This document shows, one piece after another, positions 34,116 to 44,110 of a stretch of DNA of 64,000 nucleotides. Source of the DNA: Actinomycetota bacterium (GTDB lineage Bacteria; Actinomycetota; Actinomycetes; S36-B12; GCA-2699445). Within the stretch, counting starts at the first letter, position 1; every line of letters starts with the position of its first letter. Below the pieces are notes generated by a model. That model had not been told where the DNA came from. It did no database searches and saw nothing but the letters and a program-made list of their open reading frames with translations. The position numbers and the translations under genes are program-made. The stretch is taken from the NCBI GenBank assembly GCA_020438795.1, contig JAGQTY010000012.1, positions 1 through 64,000 on the forward strand, in the 5' to 3' direction.

Positions 34116-37100
34116 GATGCGCCTCCCTCAGTCGAACTGGCGGTGCTGGCTGCGGCGCTGCGGTTCTTCTTGTTGCCCTTGTTCTTCTTGTTGCCCTTGT
34201 TGCCCTTGTTGTTCTTGTTGCCTTTCTTGTTCCCGCCCTTGCCGATCTTGATCTTGGCCGATACCGCGTCGGACTCATAGCTGGTGCCCACGGCGTTGGT
34301 GAGCGAGACCCGGCAGGAGTACTTGGCCTTCTTCGGCAGCTTCTTGATCGCCTTCTTCCCCAGCTTCTTGAGCTGGAGCGGGGAGGTAGTGCCGCTGACG
34401 GTACGCCTGCCACCACCCTTGCTGATCCGGCAGACCGCAGCCGCGGAGACGATGGGGCTACCGCCGTCGGCTCCCGCTTGCCATGAAATGGTTGCGGCAC
34501 CGTTCTTGCCGGACTGGATCTCGGTGATACTGGGGGCGGCCGGCGCCGACGGAGTGGCCGGTTTGGCGGCCGGCAGCGGCAGCGCAGCAGCGCTGACGGT
34601 GGCCGAGCCCTGTGTGTAGCCGGTGCGATTCGTAGTCACCAGCAGCGTTGCGGAGACCCCGGCGGCCAACCCCGTCACCTGTACTGAGCCGGTGCCGGAG
34701 ATCGCGACCCGGCCTCCCGCACTGGCGATGCCCGCCCAGTCATAGCCGGAACGGTAGTTGGTGATCTGGGTGGTGAATCCCGACTGCGTCCGTACCGGTG
34801 TCGTGAATTGCGGCGTCAGTCCGGGCGCGGCTGCGGCGGTTCCTGTTATCGTCGCGCTGCCGGGCACGTGACCCGAGGCCGTGGTTGATACCCGCACTGC
34901 CACCGTTGTCATGGGCGACATGCCCGTCACCCGCAGCAGGCCGGCACCGCTGAGGGATACCTCGTAGTCGGCGCCGACGGGCGCAGCAGCCCAGGAGAAG
35001 CCGGAGGAGTAATTCCTGACGCTGACCTGGAAACCGTCGGCGGTCGGCGTCACAGGGCCGAATGCAGGCGTGAGGGCAGCCGACAATGCGGTGCCACTGC
35101 CCGATGCCTGGCCTGAGACGTAGCCGCTACGGCTCGCTGTGACAGTGACGGTTGCTGACTGTCCTGCTCCAAGTCGAGAGACGGTCACTTTACTGCCACT
35201 GACCGAGGCCGATCCCGCAGATGCCGTGGCCGACCACGCGAAGTCTCTGGAGTGGTTGGTGATCGGGATCGTATAGCCACCTGCGATGCGCGTCGAGGCG
35301 CCGAGGGTCGGCACCAGCGCCGCCTGCAGCGCCTGGCCCTGCTGCTCCGCGCTACCGGGCAGCCAACCCTCCCGCGACGTGTTCACCGTCACCGTCGAGG
35401 TCGCCCCAGCAGCCAACCCGGACACCGTCAGCAACCCGCCAGTGAAATCAAGATCCCCAGCAGACGCTTCGGCCTCGAACGTGAAATCAGGATTCGCCGC
35501 GAAATTGTCCACCGGCACCGTGAACCCATCAGCCGTGCGCGTCACATCCCCGAAGTCGGGAACCAGTGCAGCATCCAACGCCGACGACTCCACATCGGCC
35601 GACCCATTGGCATACTCATCACGAACCGTGCGCACCCGCACCGTCGACGTCTCACCATCAGCCAGCCCCGACACGCTCAACGTGCCATCCAAGCCGATCT
35701 CAGCCGAACCCGCACTGGCCGAAGCCACCAACCACGTGAACGCCGACCCATCAGCATAGTTCGTGATCGGCACACTGAACCCACCCTCAGCACGAGTCAC
35801 ATCACCGAACACCGGCACGAACGCCGCCAGCAACGACCGGCCCGCCACGGTGTCCGCTCCGGACTCATAGGAGGCGCGGGTCGTGGTCACCTCGACTGTG
35901 GCTGGAGTATCCGGATCCAGATCAGACACGGTCACAACTCCGGCAGAGAACTCCACCTGCCCGCCATCCGGGGCCACTGTGAAGGCGGCGCTCCAGGAGA
36001 ACCCATCGTCACCGGCGTAGTTCGTGACCGGAACTTCGAAGCCATCAGCAGTACGAGTCACATCCCCGAACTCAGGAGTGAGCGCCGGTCCCAGTTCTGA
36101 GGTCGCCGACACCACCTCGGCGCCGGAGACGTAGCCGTCGCGCGCAGTCCTGACTGTCACACTCGCTTCGGTGTCGTAGGCGATTCCGGTTACGGAGACC
36201 ACCCCGGTTTCGGTGTTGACCTCAGCGATCGCCCCGTCGGGGCTCACATCGCTGGTGCTCCAAGTGAATGCGGGATCGTAGTTGCTGATCAGCGCAGTGA
36301 AGCCGTCGCTGGTCGGCACAGCTGCATCGAACTCGGGGACATAGGCGGCAGCCAGCGATGTTGCCTCGACGTCTGCGCTACCGGATACGAAACCCTCCTG
36401 CGCGGTGCCCACGGTGACAGTCGCGCTGGTCGCCGCCGGCAGGCCGGTCACGCTGAGCTCCCCTGTCTCGAGGTCGAGTCCGGCGGTGGCCGTGCCGGGA
36501 TCGACCGCGGTCACCGTCCAGGTGAAGCCGTCGTCGGCGGCGTAGTTCGTGACGTCGACAGTGAAACCGTCTGCGGTGCGCACCGGGTCCCCGAAGGTCG
36601 GATTCTTGGGTGTGCCGATCGTTGTGGTGGTGGAGGCCACCTCACTGCCGGGTACCCAGCCATCCTGGGTGGCATGAACGGTCACCGAGGTATCGGTATC
36701 GGGCGGAATATCCGTGACGGTGACCAGCCCCGATTCTGACACCGAGGCCTGGCCGCCATCGGGTGTGACACTGTCCGCTGTCCAGGTGAAGTCGGGGTTG
36801 TCAGCGAAGTTAGTGATCTGCACGGTGAAGCCGGTCTGGCTGGGATCGGGCGTATCGAGGGTCGGGGTGAGGGCGGCGTTGAGCGCCCGGCCCTCCTGGT
36901 CAGCACTGCCGGGCAGCCAGCCCTCTCGGGTCGTGGTGGCCGTGACCGTGGACGCGGCTCCAGCAGCCAACCCCGACACCGTCACCGTCCCAGCCGTGAA
37001 ATCGAGATCCCCCGCAGATGCCACAGCCTCGAACGTGAAGTCGGGATTGGCCGCGAAGTTGTCCACAGGGACCGTGAACCCATCGACCGTGCGTGTCACA

Positions 37101-40100
37101 TCGCCGAACACCGGCACCACCGCCGCATCCAGCGCCGAGCCCTGCGTCTGTGCACTCGCTTCCGCATGACCGGACTGCTGCGTGCTCACCGTCACCGTCG
37201 CGGACTGCCCATCGTCCAGACCCGTCACCGTGACCGTGACGCCCTCACGCGACACCTCACCGGCGTTCGTCTCCTGCGACCAGGTGAAGGCCGAACCATC
37301 GCCGAAGTTGGTGATCTCGAAACTGAAGCCGCCCTCATCCCGGGTCACATCACCCAGCTCCGGCACGAACGCGTCCGACAACGCCGTGCCTGACACCGTG
37401 TCCGAACCCGAAACATACCCAGCGCGGGTGGTGGTCACCTCGACCGTCGCCGACGCATCGGGGTCCAGGCCCGTGACGGTCACGAGACCGTCCAGCAGTT
37501 CCACCGCCGCACCGTCTGGGGCCACCGCCAGCTCAGCACCCCAGGTGAACCCGTCGTCACCGGCGTAGTTGGACACCGGCACCTCGAAGCCGTCGGCGGT
37601 GGGTGTCACATCGCCGAACTCCGGAGTGAGCGCCGGTGCCAGCGGTGTGATGGCGTTGGAGGCCGCGGTCGGGTCCGAGCTGCCGCCGTCGTTCTGCGCG
37701 ACCACGGTGAACGTGTACTCCGTGCCGTTGTCCAGCCCGGTGACGTCGCAGCTCAGCGGCGCCTCCGTGACCGTGCAGCTGTGCGAGTCGGGAGACGATG
37801 TGACCACATACTGAGTCGCGGGCCCTCCGGAGCTGGAGCCCTCGAAGGTCACGGTTGCGCTCGCGTCGCCCGCAGTCGCCGACGGTGTCCCCGGGGTTCC
37901 CGGGCGCAGCACCGGATAGGGGGCGGATGGCCGGGACGAGCCGACCGCGTTCGTCGCCACGATCGTCACGGAGTACTTGTAGTTCTCGTCCTCGCTCAGC
38001 CCCTCGACGACACAGGAGGTCTCGGCGGTCGTGCAGGTCGCGTCAGCCGGATCAGTGGTGACCATGTACTCCAGCACCGGACTACCGTTCGGCTCGGAGG
38101 CGTCCCAGCTCACCGTCAGATCAGAGCCAGCGCGCGCCAGACTGATGCCCATCGGTGCGTCCGGAACATTCTCGGCCGCGACACCGCCATCATGGATGAG
38201 CCAGCCTTTGTCCGTGAGTATCTCCCGGGCCGCGGTTGCGGCAGCGCCGTAGTACTTCAGCCCGTCGGGGCAGTCGGTGGCACTGTCGACATCGCCACAG
38301 GCCGTCAGCACGACCGCGGCCTCCTGGACGTCCTGCGCTGCCCAGGCGATGAGCAGCCGGTTGTACCAGTTGATGAAACTGGGCCCGGTCATGGCCCCGA
38401 TGTTCTGGAACATGCCCTGGAAGTCAGTCACTTCGGCGATGTCCCAGTCGGCGACCTCACCGACGAAGGCCGAGCCGCGGAACATGTTGGCCATGTCCGT
38501 GACTGACCCGGTGTCCCAGGCCGAGAGATCCTGGTTGAAGGCCGACGCCCCGTCGAACATCCCGCTCATATCGGTGACCGAGCCCGTCTGCCAGCCACCG
38601 ATATCGCGATTGAACGCCGAGGCTCCGGCGAACATGTCGCTGGTGTCCAGAACACCGCTGACGTCCCAACCGTCGATGTCACCGTTGAACAGTGGCGCCG
38701 CAGCGAAGGCAGCACTCAGGTCGGTGGTGCCAGACAGGTCAGGCGCGTCGGTGGCGCTGGCAGTGAGGTACTGCGCTCCCTGGAAGTTGCCGCCGGTGTC
38801 GCCGAGCGCGAGATCGCCCCAGTTGCCGATGTCGCCCAGCTTGAGCCGGTCGCCGCTGCCGCTGAACGCCCAACCGTCGATGGTCCCCTCGATGGCCACG
38901 TACTGCGGTCCGGCGCTGCTGTAGGTGTGCGTGACCGCCGCATCCTCATCGTCAGTGATCGTCGATGAGGAGCCGTCACCCCACTGCACCGTGAAGTTGT
39001 ACGTTCCGGAGGCGACCAGGGGCAGCCTGATCCGCTTACTGTTCGAGGAGCCGTCCGAGGTACGGCTGGTGTCCCACTGGCTGGCGAAGGTGTCGGCGGA
39101 CGATGTCACCGCCGCTGAGGGGTCCGAGGTCGCTGAGCTGACCCAGTTGGTGGCGGTCGTCACGAACGTGTAGTCAGTGCCGTTGTCGAGGCCCGATATC
39201 AGGCAGGAGGACGCCGGCGAATCGAATTGGCAGGCCAGCTCCTCGTGGTCGACGGCAGCCACGGAGAACTGCGTGCCGGTACCCGCTTCCCGGACCGCAA
39301 CCGGGAGGATGACCCGAACCTGGCCGCTTCCTGCGGACTGCACAATCGGCGCGGCGACGTCGGGCGCAGCAGTGGCGGACGGTTCCGAGGTGCCGACGGC
39401 GTTCGTGGCCGTGACACTGAACAGGTAATCGAACTCGGCCACCAGACTGGTGAAGTCGCACGAGGCTCCGTCCCCATCGACGTCACAGATCACATCGTCG
39501 TGACCCTCACTGCTGGCAGTCACCTGCGAGCTCAGAATCGGGCTGTCATGACTGTCCGGAGCGGGCCAGCTGACCGTGGCGTTGGCGCCATCCCGAGTGA
39601 CCTCGACATCGACGATCTGATCGGGGACCCGCAGGTCGCTCGGTCCGCCGTCGGCGATCTGCCAGCCGCGATCGAGCAGGCTCTGCCTGGCTTCGGCGGG
39701 CGGTCCGGCGGAGTACTGCGGTGCGCCCTCACCGCACCCGGATCCCTCAGCCGCCGCAACGCCACAGACCGTGAGCACGATGGCGGACCCGCCGGTGTTG
39801 TCCTGCACGTCCTGCGCGGCCCAACTGGTCAGCAGCCGGTTGTACCAGGCGACGGCCTCAGCTCCGCTGGGTCCCGCCATGCCGACGAACATGTCGGAGA
39901 AGTCGGTGACCTGTTCGACGTTCCAGTCCGACACGTCCCCGGTGAACCCGGAGTTCTCGAAGGTTCCGGTGAGCTTGGTGACGGAGGTGGTCGCCCAGCC
40001 GGACACGTCCTGATTGAAGCTGCTGGCCCCTGAGAAGAGTCTGGTCATGTCGTCGACGGCCGAGACGTTCCAGCCACCGATGTTCTGGTTGAAGTTCGTC

Positions 40101-43100
40101 GCGCCTGCGAATGTCTGGTTCAGGTCTTCGACGAGGTGGACGTTCCAGGCGCCGATGTCAGCGTCCATCCCCGAGTCCTTGAAGGTGGCGAACATGTCGT
40201 CGACCGACTGCACATCCCAGTTCGACAGGCCGGTGCCGGAGAAGGCTGTCGTGCCCCGGAAGGCGTTGGTGAGGTTGACGATGGCCCCGGTCTGCCAGCC
40301 CGACACGTCCGCGTCAAAGGCGGAGGCGTTGTAGAAGGCGTTCGAGAAGTCGCTCACGCCGGTGAGGTCGAGGGCGTCGGTGGCGGTGCCGACCAGATTC
40401 GAGGCCCCGTAGAAGTACCCCCCCTCATCGCCGAGCTGCAGGGGCCCCCAGGCGGTCACGTCGAGCAGTTTCAGCCGGTCACCGGTGTTGTTGAAACGCC
40501 AGCCGGCGATGTCACCGGTGATCGTGACCGTCCGGGTACCTGCCAGGGCATAGGTGTGGGCCACCTCGGCCTGGTCGTACTCCGTGATGTGCTCGGTAGT
40601 GCCGTCTCCCCAGGAGATGTAGAAGTCGTAGGTGCCTCCAGCAGTCAGGGGCAGTGCGACCTGGGTGGCCGTGGACGATCCGTCGGCGGTGTTGCTTGTG
40701 CGCCACTGGGACACGAACGGCACACCGGGCCTCGTGGTGGCTGACGCCCCCGAGTATTCCGAGGGGCCGACCCAGTTGACCGCTCGCACCTGGAAGCTGT
40801 AGCTCTCGCCGTTGGTCAGCTCACCGACCGAACACGAAGTGGCGGGCACCGTGAAGGTGCAGGTCTTCTCAGCGTCTTCGACAGCGACAACCTCATAGCT
40901 GGAGGCACCCTCGGACAGCCCGTCGGCGACACTCACGCTGACCTGCTGATCGCCGGCGGTCACCGTCGGCACTCCGGGAGTCGGTGGAGCCTCCGTCGCC
41001 GAGGGCTCAGAGGTCCCGATCCCGTTCGTCGCTGTGACGACGAAGAGGTAGTTCGTGTAAGCGTCGCCGAGAGTAGCGTCGAAGCTGCACTCGTTCTCGT
41101 CGTTCGTGCAGGTGACGGCAGGATAGGTGTCAGTGTCCGTGCGGTGGGTGGCGGTCACCTCGTAGCTGAGGATCGTGCTGTTGTTGTCATCCGGAATGGG
41201 CCACGTGATGGTGGCCGACGTACCCGCCCCGGTCACGACCACGTTGCTGGGCGCATCGGGTACGTTCTCGTTGGTGTCGCCGCCGTCGACGATGGTGAAG
41301 CCCCTGCCAACGAGCTCTGCACGGGCGTCCGCTGCGGCTCCCTGGCTGTACTTCGCCGGGCTGGCCCCGATGGTGTGCTCAGCGCTCGGCGCGTCAGGAG
41401 CGAGATTTGGCTGGACGTCCTGGCTCGCCAGCTGCTGCAGGAGCAGGTTGTAGTTGAGCACGCCGAGGGAGGTGTCGGTGAGGAAGTCTCCGAACGCCGT
41501 GACACCCTCGTAGTCCCAGGCCGACAGGTCCTGGTTGAAGCTGCTGGCGCCATCGAACATGTCCGTCAGGTCCTGTGCCGCTGAGGTCTGCCAGCCGGCC
41601 AGGCTCTGGTTGAAGCTGCTGGCCCCGGCGAACATACCCGACATGTCCGTGACCGACGAGGTGTCCAAGCCGTCGATCGGTGCGTCGAATCCTGTGGCAC
41701 CGGCGAACATGCCATCCGTGCGCTCCAGTGCGGGCAGGGAGGCCGGCCAGCCCAGCGACTGGTTGAAGGCAGTGGCACCGGCGAACATGTCACGAGTGCT
41801 CGACAGTGCGCTGAGGTCATCCCAGCTGACTCCCGAGTCGAACGAGGTGGCACCGGAGAACATCGCTTCAGCACTCTCGACCTCGGTCATGTCCCAGTCC
41901 GAGAGGTCCTGGTCGAAGGCCGTGGCCCCGGAGAACATGTCTTTCACCGTCGTCAGAGCCGCAGTGTTCCAGTCCGCCAGGGGCTGATCGAAGCTCGTGG
42001 CACCCGCAAACATCGCTTCCATGTCGGTGACACCACTGACATCCCAGGAGCCGATGGCGCCGTCGAACGCGGTGGCTCCCGCGAAAGCGTGGTTGAGACT
42101 GGTGGTCGAGATCAGGTCCGGAGCGTCGGTCGCGGTCACAGTGAGGTTGCTCGCGTCGGCGAAGTAGTGACTGTCGGCTGCGGGTGTCTGGAGTCCGAGC
42201 GTGCCCCAGGTGGCGACGTCGGTGATCTTCAGCCGCTCGCCGGCACCCGCCACGCCGTCGCGGAGGTTCCAGCCGTCGATCGTGCCGGTGATGCGCAAGC
42301 GCTTCACGCCGGGCGCGGTGTAGGTGTGGGTCACACCAACACCGCCGACGGTGACATCCCCGTCCTGGATCCTGCTTCTGGTCCCGTCACCCCAGTCCAC
42401 GATGAAGTCGTAGTCACCGTCGAGCAGCAGAGGCAGCCGGATCCGGTTCTCCCCAGTACCTCCCTCTACGGTGTTCCTGGTGTCCCAGGTGCTCTCGAAG
42501 ACCGGGCCGGGTGTGACCGCGTTCGATGCCTCGGAGACGACTGAGTTGCCACCCACGTTGTGCGCCTGGACCGTGAAGGTGTACTCCGTGCCGTTGTCGA
42601 GGCCGGTGACCGTGCAGGTGAGCGGGTTCTCGTCCTCCCCGACTGTGGTGGTGCACTGCTGTTCATCCGGGCCGGAGGCGGTGACTGTGTAGCCGGCCGG
42701 TGTCCCGCCACCAACGGAGGCCGTCCACTCCACCTCAGCACTCTCATCGAGCGCCAGCGCATCCGGGGTTCCCGGTTGTCCCGGGGGATCGATCTGCGGT
42801 GTGGCGGTGGCCGGGGCCGAGTCGGGCGAACTGCCCACCTCGTTGCGCGCGACCACCACGAAGGTGTACTCCGTCCCGTTGCTGAGCCCCTCGAACGTGC
42901 AGGTCCGGGTGTCATCACCTGTCACACAGGGTTCAGGATCGTCGGCGCCCTCGGCGGTACCGGTCACGGTGTAGTCGATGATGGCGCTGTTGTTGGCGGC
43001 AGCCGCATCCCAGGACACTGTGGCCGCTTCGGGGGCTCCCGTGGCCACCACGCCCGTCGGGGCATCCGGAGCTGACGTTTCGCCCCCATCGGTGATACTC

Positions 43101-44110
43101 CAGCCGTGGTCGTCGGTCAGCACCGCGTGTGCGTCCGCCGGGGCCCCACTGGTGTACTTGCTGGAGCCGGCATCCAGCGTGACCGCAGGCTGCACCGATT
43201 GGGAGGCCCAGCCCTCCAGGAGTCCGTCGTAGTTGGTACGGGACAACCCGGTCCCGTTGAACATGGCGGCCATGTCAGCCACCGCGGTCACGTTCCAGGC
43301 ACCGAGGTCCTGGTCGAAGCCGGTGGCCTGCCGGAACATCGAGCTCATGGTGGTGACCGATCCGACGTTCCACCCCGAGATGTCCTGGTCGAAGGATGTC
43401 GCACCCCGGAACATCGAACTCATCGTGTTCACCCCGGCGGTGCTCCAGGCCGAAATATCGCCGTTGAACGCCGTGGCCCCACGGAACATCCCGGTGGTGT
43501 CGGTGACTCCGGACAGGTCCCAGCCCCCGAGGGTGTTCCCGACCAGCGAGGTCGCGTTGTAGAAGGTGTTCGACAGATCCGTTGTGGCGCTCAGGTCGGG
43601 CGCATCCGTCGCGCTCACCTGCAGGTTCGCCGCACCCCGGAAGTAGCTGCCGTCACTGCCGAACTGCACCGGGCCCCAGCTGCTGACATCCACGAGCTTC
43701 AGGCGGTCGCCGGTGTTGGCGAAGCGCCAGCCCTTGATGCTGCCGGTGATGGTGACCGTCTTCGAACCCGCGCTGGCGTAAGTATGGGTGACCTCGGGCT
43801 GGTTGTAGGCAGTGATGGTGTCGCTGGAACCGTCGCCCCAGTCGACCGAGAAGTTGTAGACCCCGGAGCCGACCAGGGGTAGAGACACCTGGTCGGTCGC
43901 GGAGGAACCGTCAGAGGTGTTGCTCGTGACCCAGGTGGTGACGAACTCCCCTTCTGCGGCGGAAGCCTGCGAGGGGACCACGACCAGACCGGCCAGGAGG
44001 AGCATTGCGCCGAACCCGGCGATGAGGTGGCGGAATCTGCGAAGCGGCTGCCCGGAGGGCGCTCCCGCCCTGCTGATCTCCGGTGTCGGCTGCTTCTGCA
44101 GCCCGGTCAC
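34112..44110 (-). CDS. Giant secreted BspA-like/FN3/beta-repeat surface protein A (3,332 aa)
   Basis: A 10-kb frame, first gene of the operon. A GTG start follows AGGGG. A signal peptide with a long n-region cleaves near SQASA-AEGE. Four WGDG plus DUF285 modules follow (about 4, 8, 6 and 4 W-repeats; roughly 43,940-43,075, 42,500-41,270, 40,720-39,640 and 39,090-38,170), each trailed by a pair of FN3-like domains. Next come 12 copies of the 85-residue beta repeat (37,640-34,580), an FN3-like domain, and a tail very rich in Lys, Asn and Gly (34,260-34,150). There is no sortase motif. It shares architecture and repeats with protein B, so the two arose by duplication and likely act together at the cell surface. 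The tail could hold the protein to anionic wall polymers (inference). Confidence 0.88.
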   Translation of the reverse strand: MTGLQKQPTPEISRAGAPSGQPLRRFRHLIAGFGAMLLLAGLVVVPSQASAAEGEFVTTWVTSNTSDGSSATDQVSLPLVGSGVYNFSVDWGDGSSDTITAYNQPEVTHTYASAGSKTVTITGSIKGWRFANTGDRLKLVDVSSWGPVQFGSDGSYFRGAANLQVSATDAPDLSATTDLSNTFYNATSLVGNTLGGWDLSGVTDTTGMFRGATAFNGDISAWSTAGVNTMSSMFRGATSFDQDISGWNVGSVTTMSSMFRQATGFDQDLGAWNVTAVADMAAMFNGTGLSRTNYDGLLEGWASQSVQPAVTLDAGSSKYTSGAPADAHAVLTDDHGWSITDGGETSAPDAPTGVVATGAPEAATVSWDAAAANNSAIIDYTVTGTAEGADDPEPCVTGDDTRTCTFEGLSNGTEYTFVVVARNEVGSSPDSAPATATPQIDPPGQPGTPDALALDESAEVEWTASVGGGTPAGYTVTASGPDEQQCTTTVGEDENPLTCTVTGLDNGTEYTFTVQAHNVGGNSVVSEASNAVTPGPVFESTWDTRNTVEGGTGENRIRLPLLLDGDYDFIVDWGDGTRSRIQDGDVTVGGVGVTHTYTAPGVKRLRITGTIDGWNLRDGVAGAGERLKITDVATWGTLGLQTPAADSHYFADASNLTVTATDAPDLISTTSLNHAFAGATAFDGAIGSWDVSGVTDMEAMFAGATSFDQPLADWNTAALTTVKDMFSGATAFDQDLSDWDMTEVESAEAMFSGATSFDSGVSWDDLSALSSTRDMFAGATAFNQSLGWPASLPALERTDGMFAGATGFDAPIDGLDTSSVTDMSGMFAGASSFNQSLAGWQTSAAQDLTDMFDGASSFNQDLSAWDYEGVTAFGDFLTDTSLGVLNYNLLLQQLASQDVQPNLAPDAPSAEHTIGASPAKYSQGAAADARAELVGRGFTIVDGGDTNENVPDAPSNVVVTGAGTSATITWPIPDDNNSTILSYEVTATHRTDTDTYPAVTCTNDENECSFDATLGDAYTNYLFVVTATNGIGTSEPSATEAPPTPGVPTVTAGDQQVSVSVADGLSEGASSYEVVAVEDAEKTCTFTVPATSCSVGELTNGESYSFQVRAVNWVGPSEYSGASATTRPGVPFVSQWRTSNTADGSSTATQVALPLTAGGTYDFYISWGDGTTEHITEYDQAEVAHTYALAGTRTVTITGDIAGWRFNNTGDRLKLLDVTAWGPLQLGDEGGYFYGASNLVGTATDALDLTGVSDFSNAFYNASAFDADVSGWQTGAIVNLTNAFRGTTAFSGTGLSNWDVQSVDDMFATFKDSGMDADIGAWNVHLVEDLNQTFAGATNFNQNIGGWNVSAVDDMTRLFSGASSFNQDVSGWATTSVTKLTGTFENSGFTGDVSDWNVEQVTDFSDMFVGMAGPSGAEAVAWYNRLLTSWAAQDVQDNTGGSAIVLTVCGVAAAEGSGCGEGAPQYSAGPPAEARQSLLDRGWQIADGGPSDLRVPDQIVDVEVTRDGANATVSWPAPDSHDSPILSSQVTASSEGHDDVICDVDGDGASCDFTSLVAEFDYLFSVTATNAVGTSEPSATAAPDVAAPIVQSAGSGQVRVILPVAVREAGTGTQFSVAAVDHEELACQFDSPASSCLISGLDNGTDYTFVTTATNWVSSATSDPSAAVTSSADTFASQWDTSRTSDGSSNSKRIRLPLVASGTYNFTVQWGDGSSSTITDDEDAAVTHTYSSAGPQYVAIEGTIDGWAFSGSGDRLKLGDIGNWGDLALGDTGGNFQGAQYLTASATDAPDLSGTTDLSAAFAAAPLFNGDIDGWDVSGVLDTSDMFAGASAFNRDIGGWQTGSVTDMSGMFDGASAFNQDLSAWDTGSVTDMANMFRGSAFVGEVADWDIAEVTDFQGMFQNIGAMTGPSFINWYNRLLIAWAAQDVQEAAVVLTACGDVDSATDCPDGLKYYGAAATAAREILTDKGWLIHDGGVAAENVPDAPMGISLARAGSDLTVSWDASEPNGSPVLEYMVTTDPADATCTTAETSCVVEGLSEDENYKYSVTIVATNAVGSSRPSAPYPVLRPGTPGTPSATAGDASATVTFEGSSSGGPATQYVVTSSPDSHSCTVTEAPLSCDVTGLDNGTEYTFTVVAQNDGGSSDPTAASNAITPLAPALTPEFGDVTPTADGFEVPVSNYAGDDGFTWGAELAVAPDGAAVELLDGLVTVTGLDPDASATVEVTTTRAGYVSGSDTVSGTALSDAFVPELGDVTRDEGGFSFEITNFGDGSAFTWSQETNAGEVSREGVTVTVTGLDDGQSATVTVSTQQSGHAEASAQTQGSALDAAVVPVFGDVTRTVDGFTVPVDNFAANPDFTFEAVASAGDLDFTAGTVTVSGLAAGAASTVTATTTREGWLPGSADQEGRALNAALTPTLDTPDPSQTGFTVQITNFADNPDFTWTADSVTPDGGQASVSESGLVTVTDIPPDTDTSVTVHATQDGWVPGSEVASTTTTIGTPKNPTFGDPVRTADGFTVDVTNYAADDGFTWTVTAVDPGTATAGLDLETGELSVTGLPAATSATVTVGTAQEGFVSGSADVEATSLAAAYVPEFDAAVPTSDGFTALISNYDPAFTWSTSDVSPDGAIAEVNTETGVVSVTGIAYDTEASVTVRTARDGYVSGAEVVSATSELGPALTPEFGDVTRTADGFEVPVTNYAGDDGFSWSAAFTVAPDGGQVEFSAGVVTVSDLDPDTPATVEVTTTRASYESGADTVAGRSLLAAFVPVFGDVTRAEGGFSVPITNYADGSAFTWLVASASAGSAEIGLDGTLSVSGLADGETSTVRVRTVRDEYANGSADVESSALDAALVPDFGDVTRTADGFTVPVDNFAANPDFTFEAEASAGDLDFTGGLLTVSGLAAGATSTVTVNTSREGWLPGSAEQQGQALQAALVPTLGASTRIAGGYTIPITNHSRDFAWSATASAGSASVSGSKVTVSRLGAGQSATVTVTASRSGYVSGQASGSGTALSAALTPAFGPVTPTADGFQVSVRNYSSGFSWAAAPVGADYEVSLSGAGLLRVTGMSPMTTVAVRVSTTASGHVPGSATITGTAAAAPGLTPQFTTPVRTQSGFTTQITNYRSGYDWAGIASAGGRVAISGTGSVQVTGLAAGVSATLLVTTNRTGYTQGSATVSAAALPLPAAKPATPSAPAAPSITEIQSGKNGAATISWQAGADGGSPIVSAAAVCRISKGGGRRTVSGTTSPLQLKKLGKKAIKKLPKKAKYSCRVSLTNAVGTSYESDAVSAKIKIGKGGNKKGNKNNKGNKGNKKNKGNKKNRSAAASTASSTEGGAS
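34150..34260 (-). other. Lys/Asn/Gly-rich low-complexity tail of protein A
   Basis: Short runs such as GNKKGNKNNKGNKGNKKNK near the C-terminus, encoded by AAC/AAG/GGC codons. They are strongly basic and probably disordered. Protein B lacks an equivalent run and has only a short KKKVKVK end. Confidence 0.8.
34580..37640 (-). repeat. 12-copy array of ~255-bp coding repeats
   Basis: Twelve units of the same 85-residue domain as in protein B. Units 1-3 (about 37,640-36,876) and 7-9 (about 36,090-35,325) form a three-unit duplicate. Both contain NYAGDDGF, then NF/NY-ADGSAFTW-like, then DNFAANPDFTFEA with REGWLPGSA. Confidence 0.8.

Noticed and set aside
21063..44110. DUF285 and 85-residue repeats as a CRISPR-like or non-coding repeat array
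   Set aside because: The repeats are in frame, vary mainly at synonymous sites and encode one continuous protein each.
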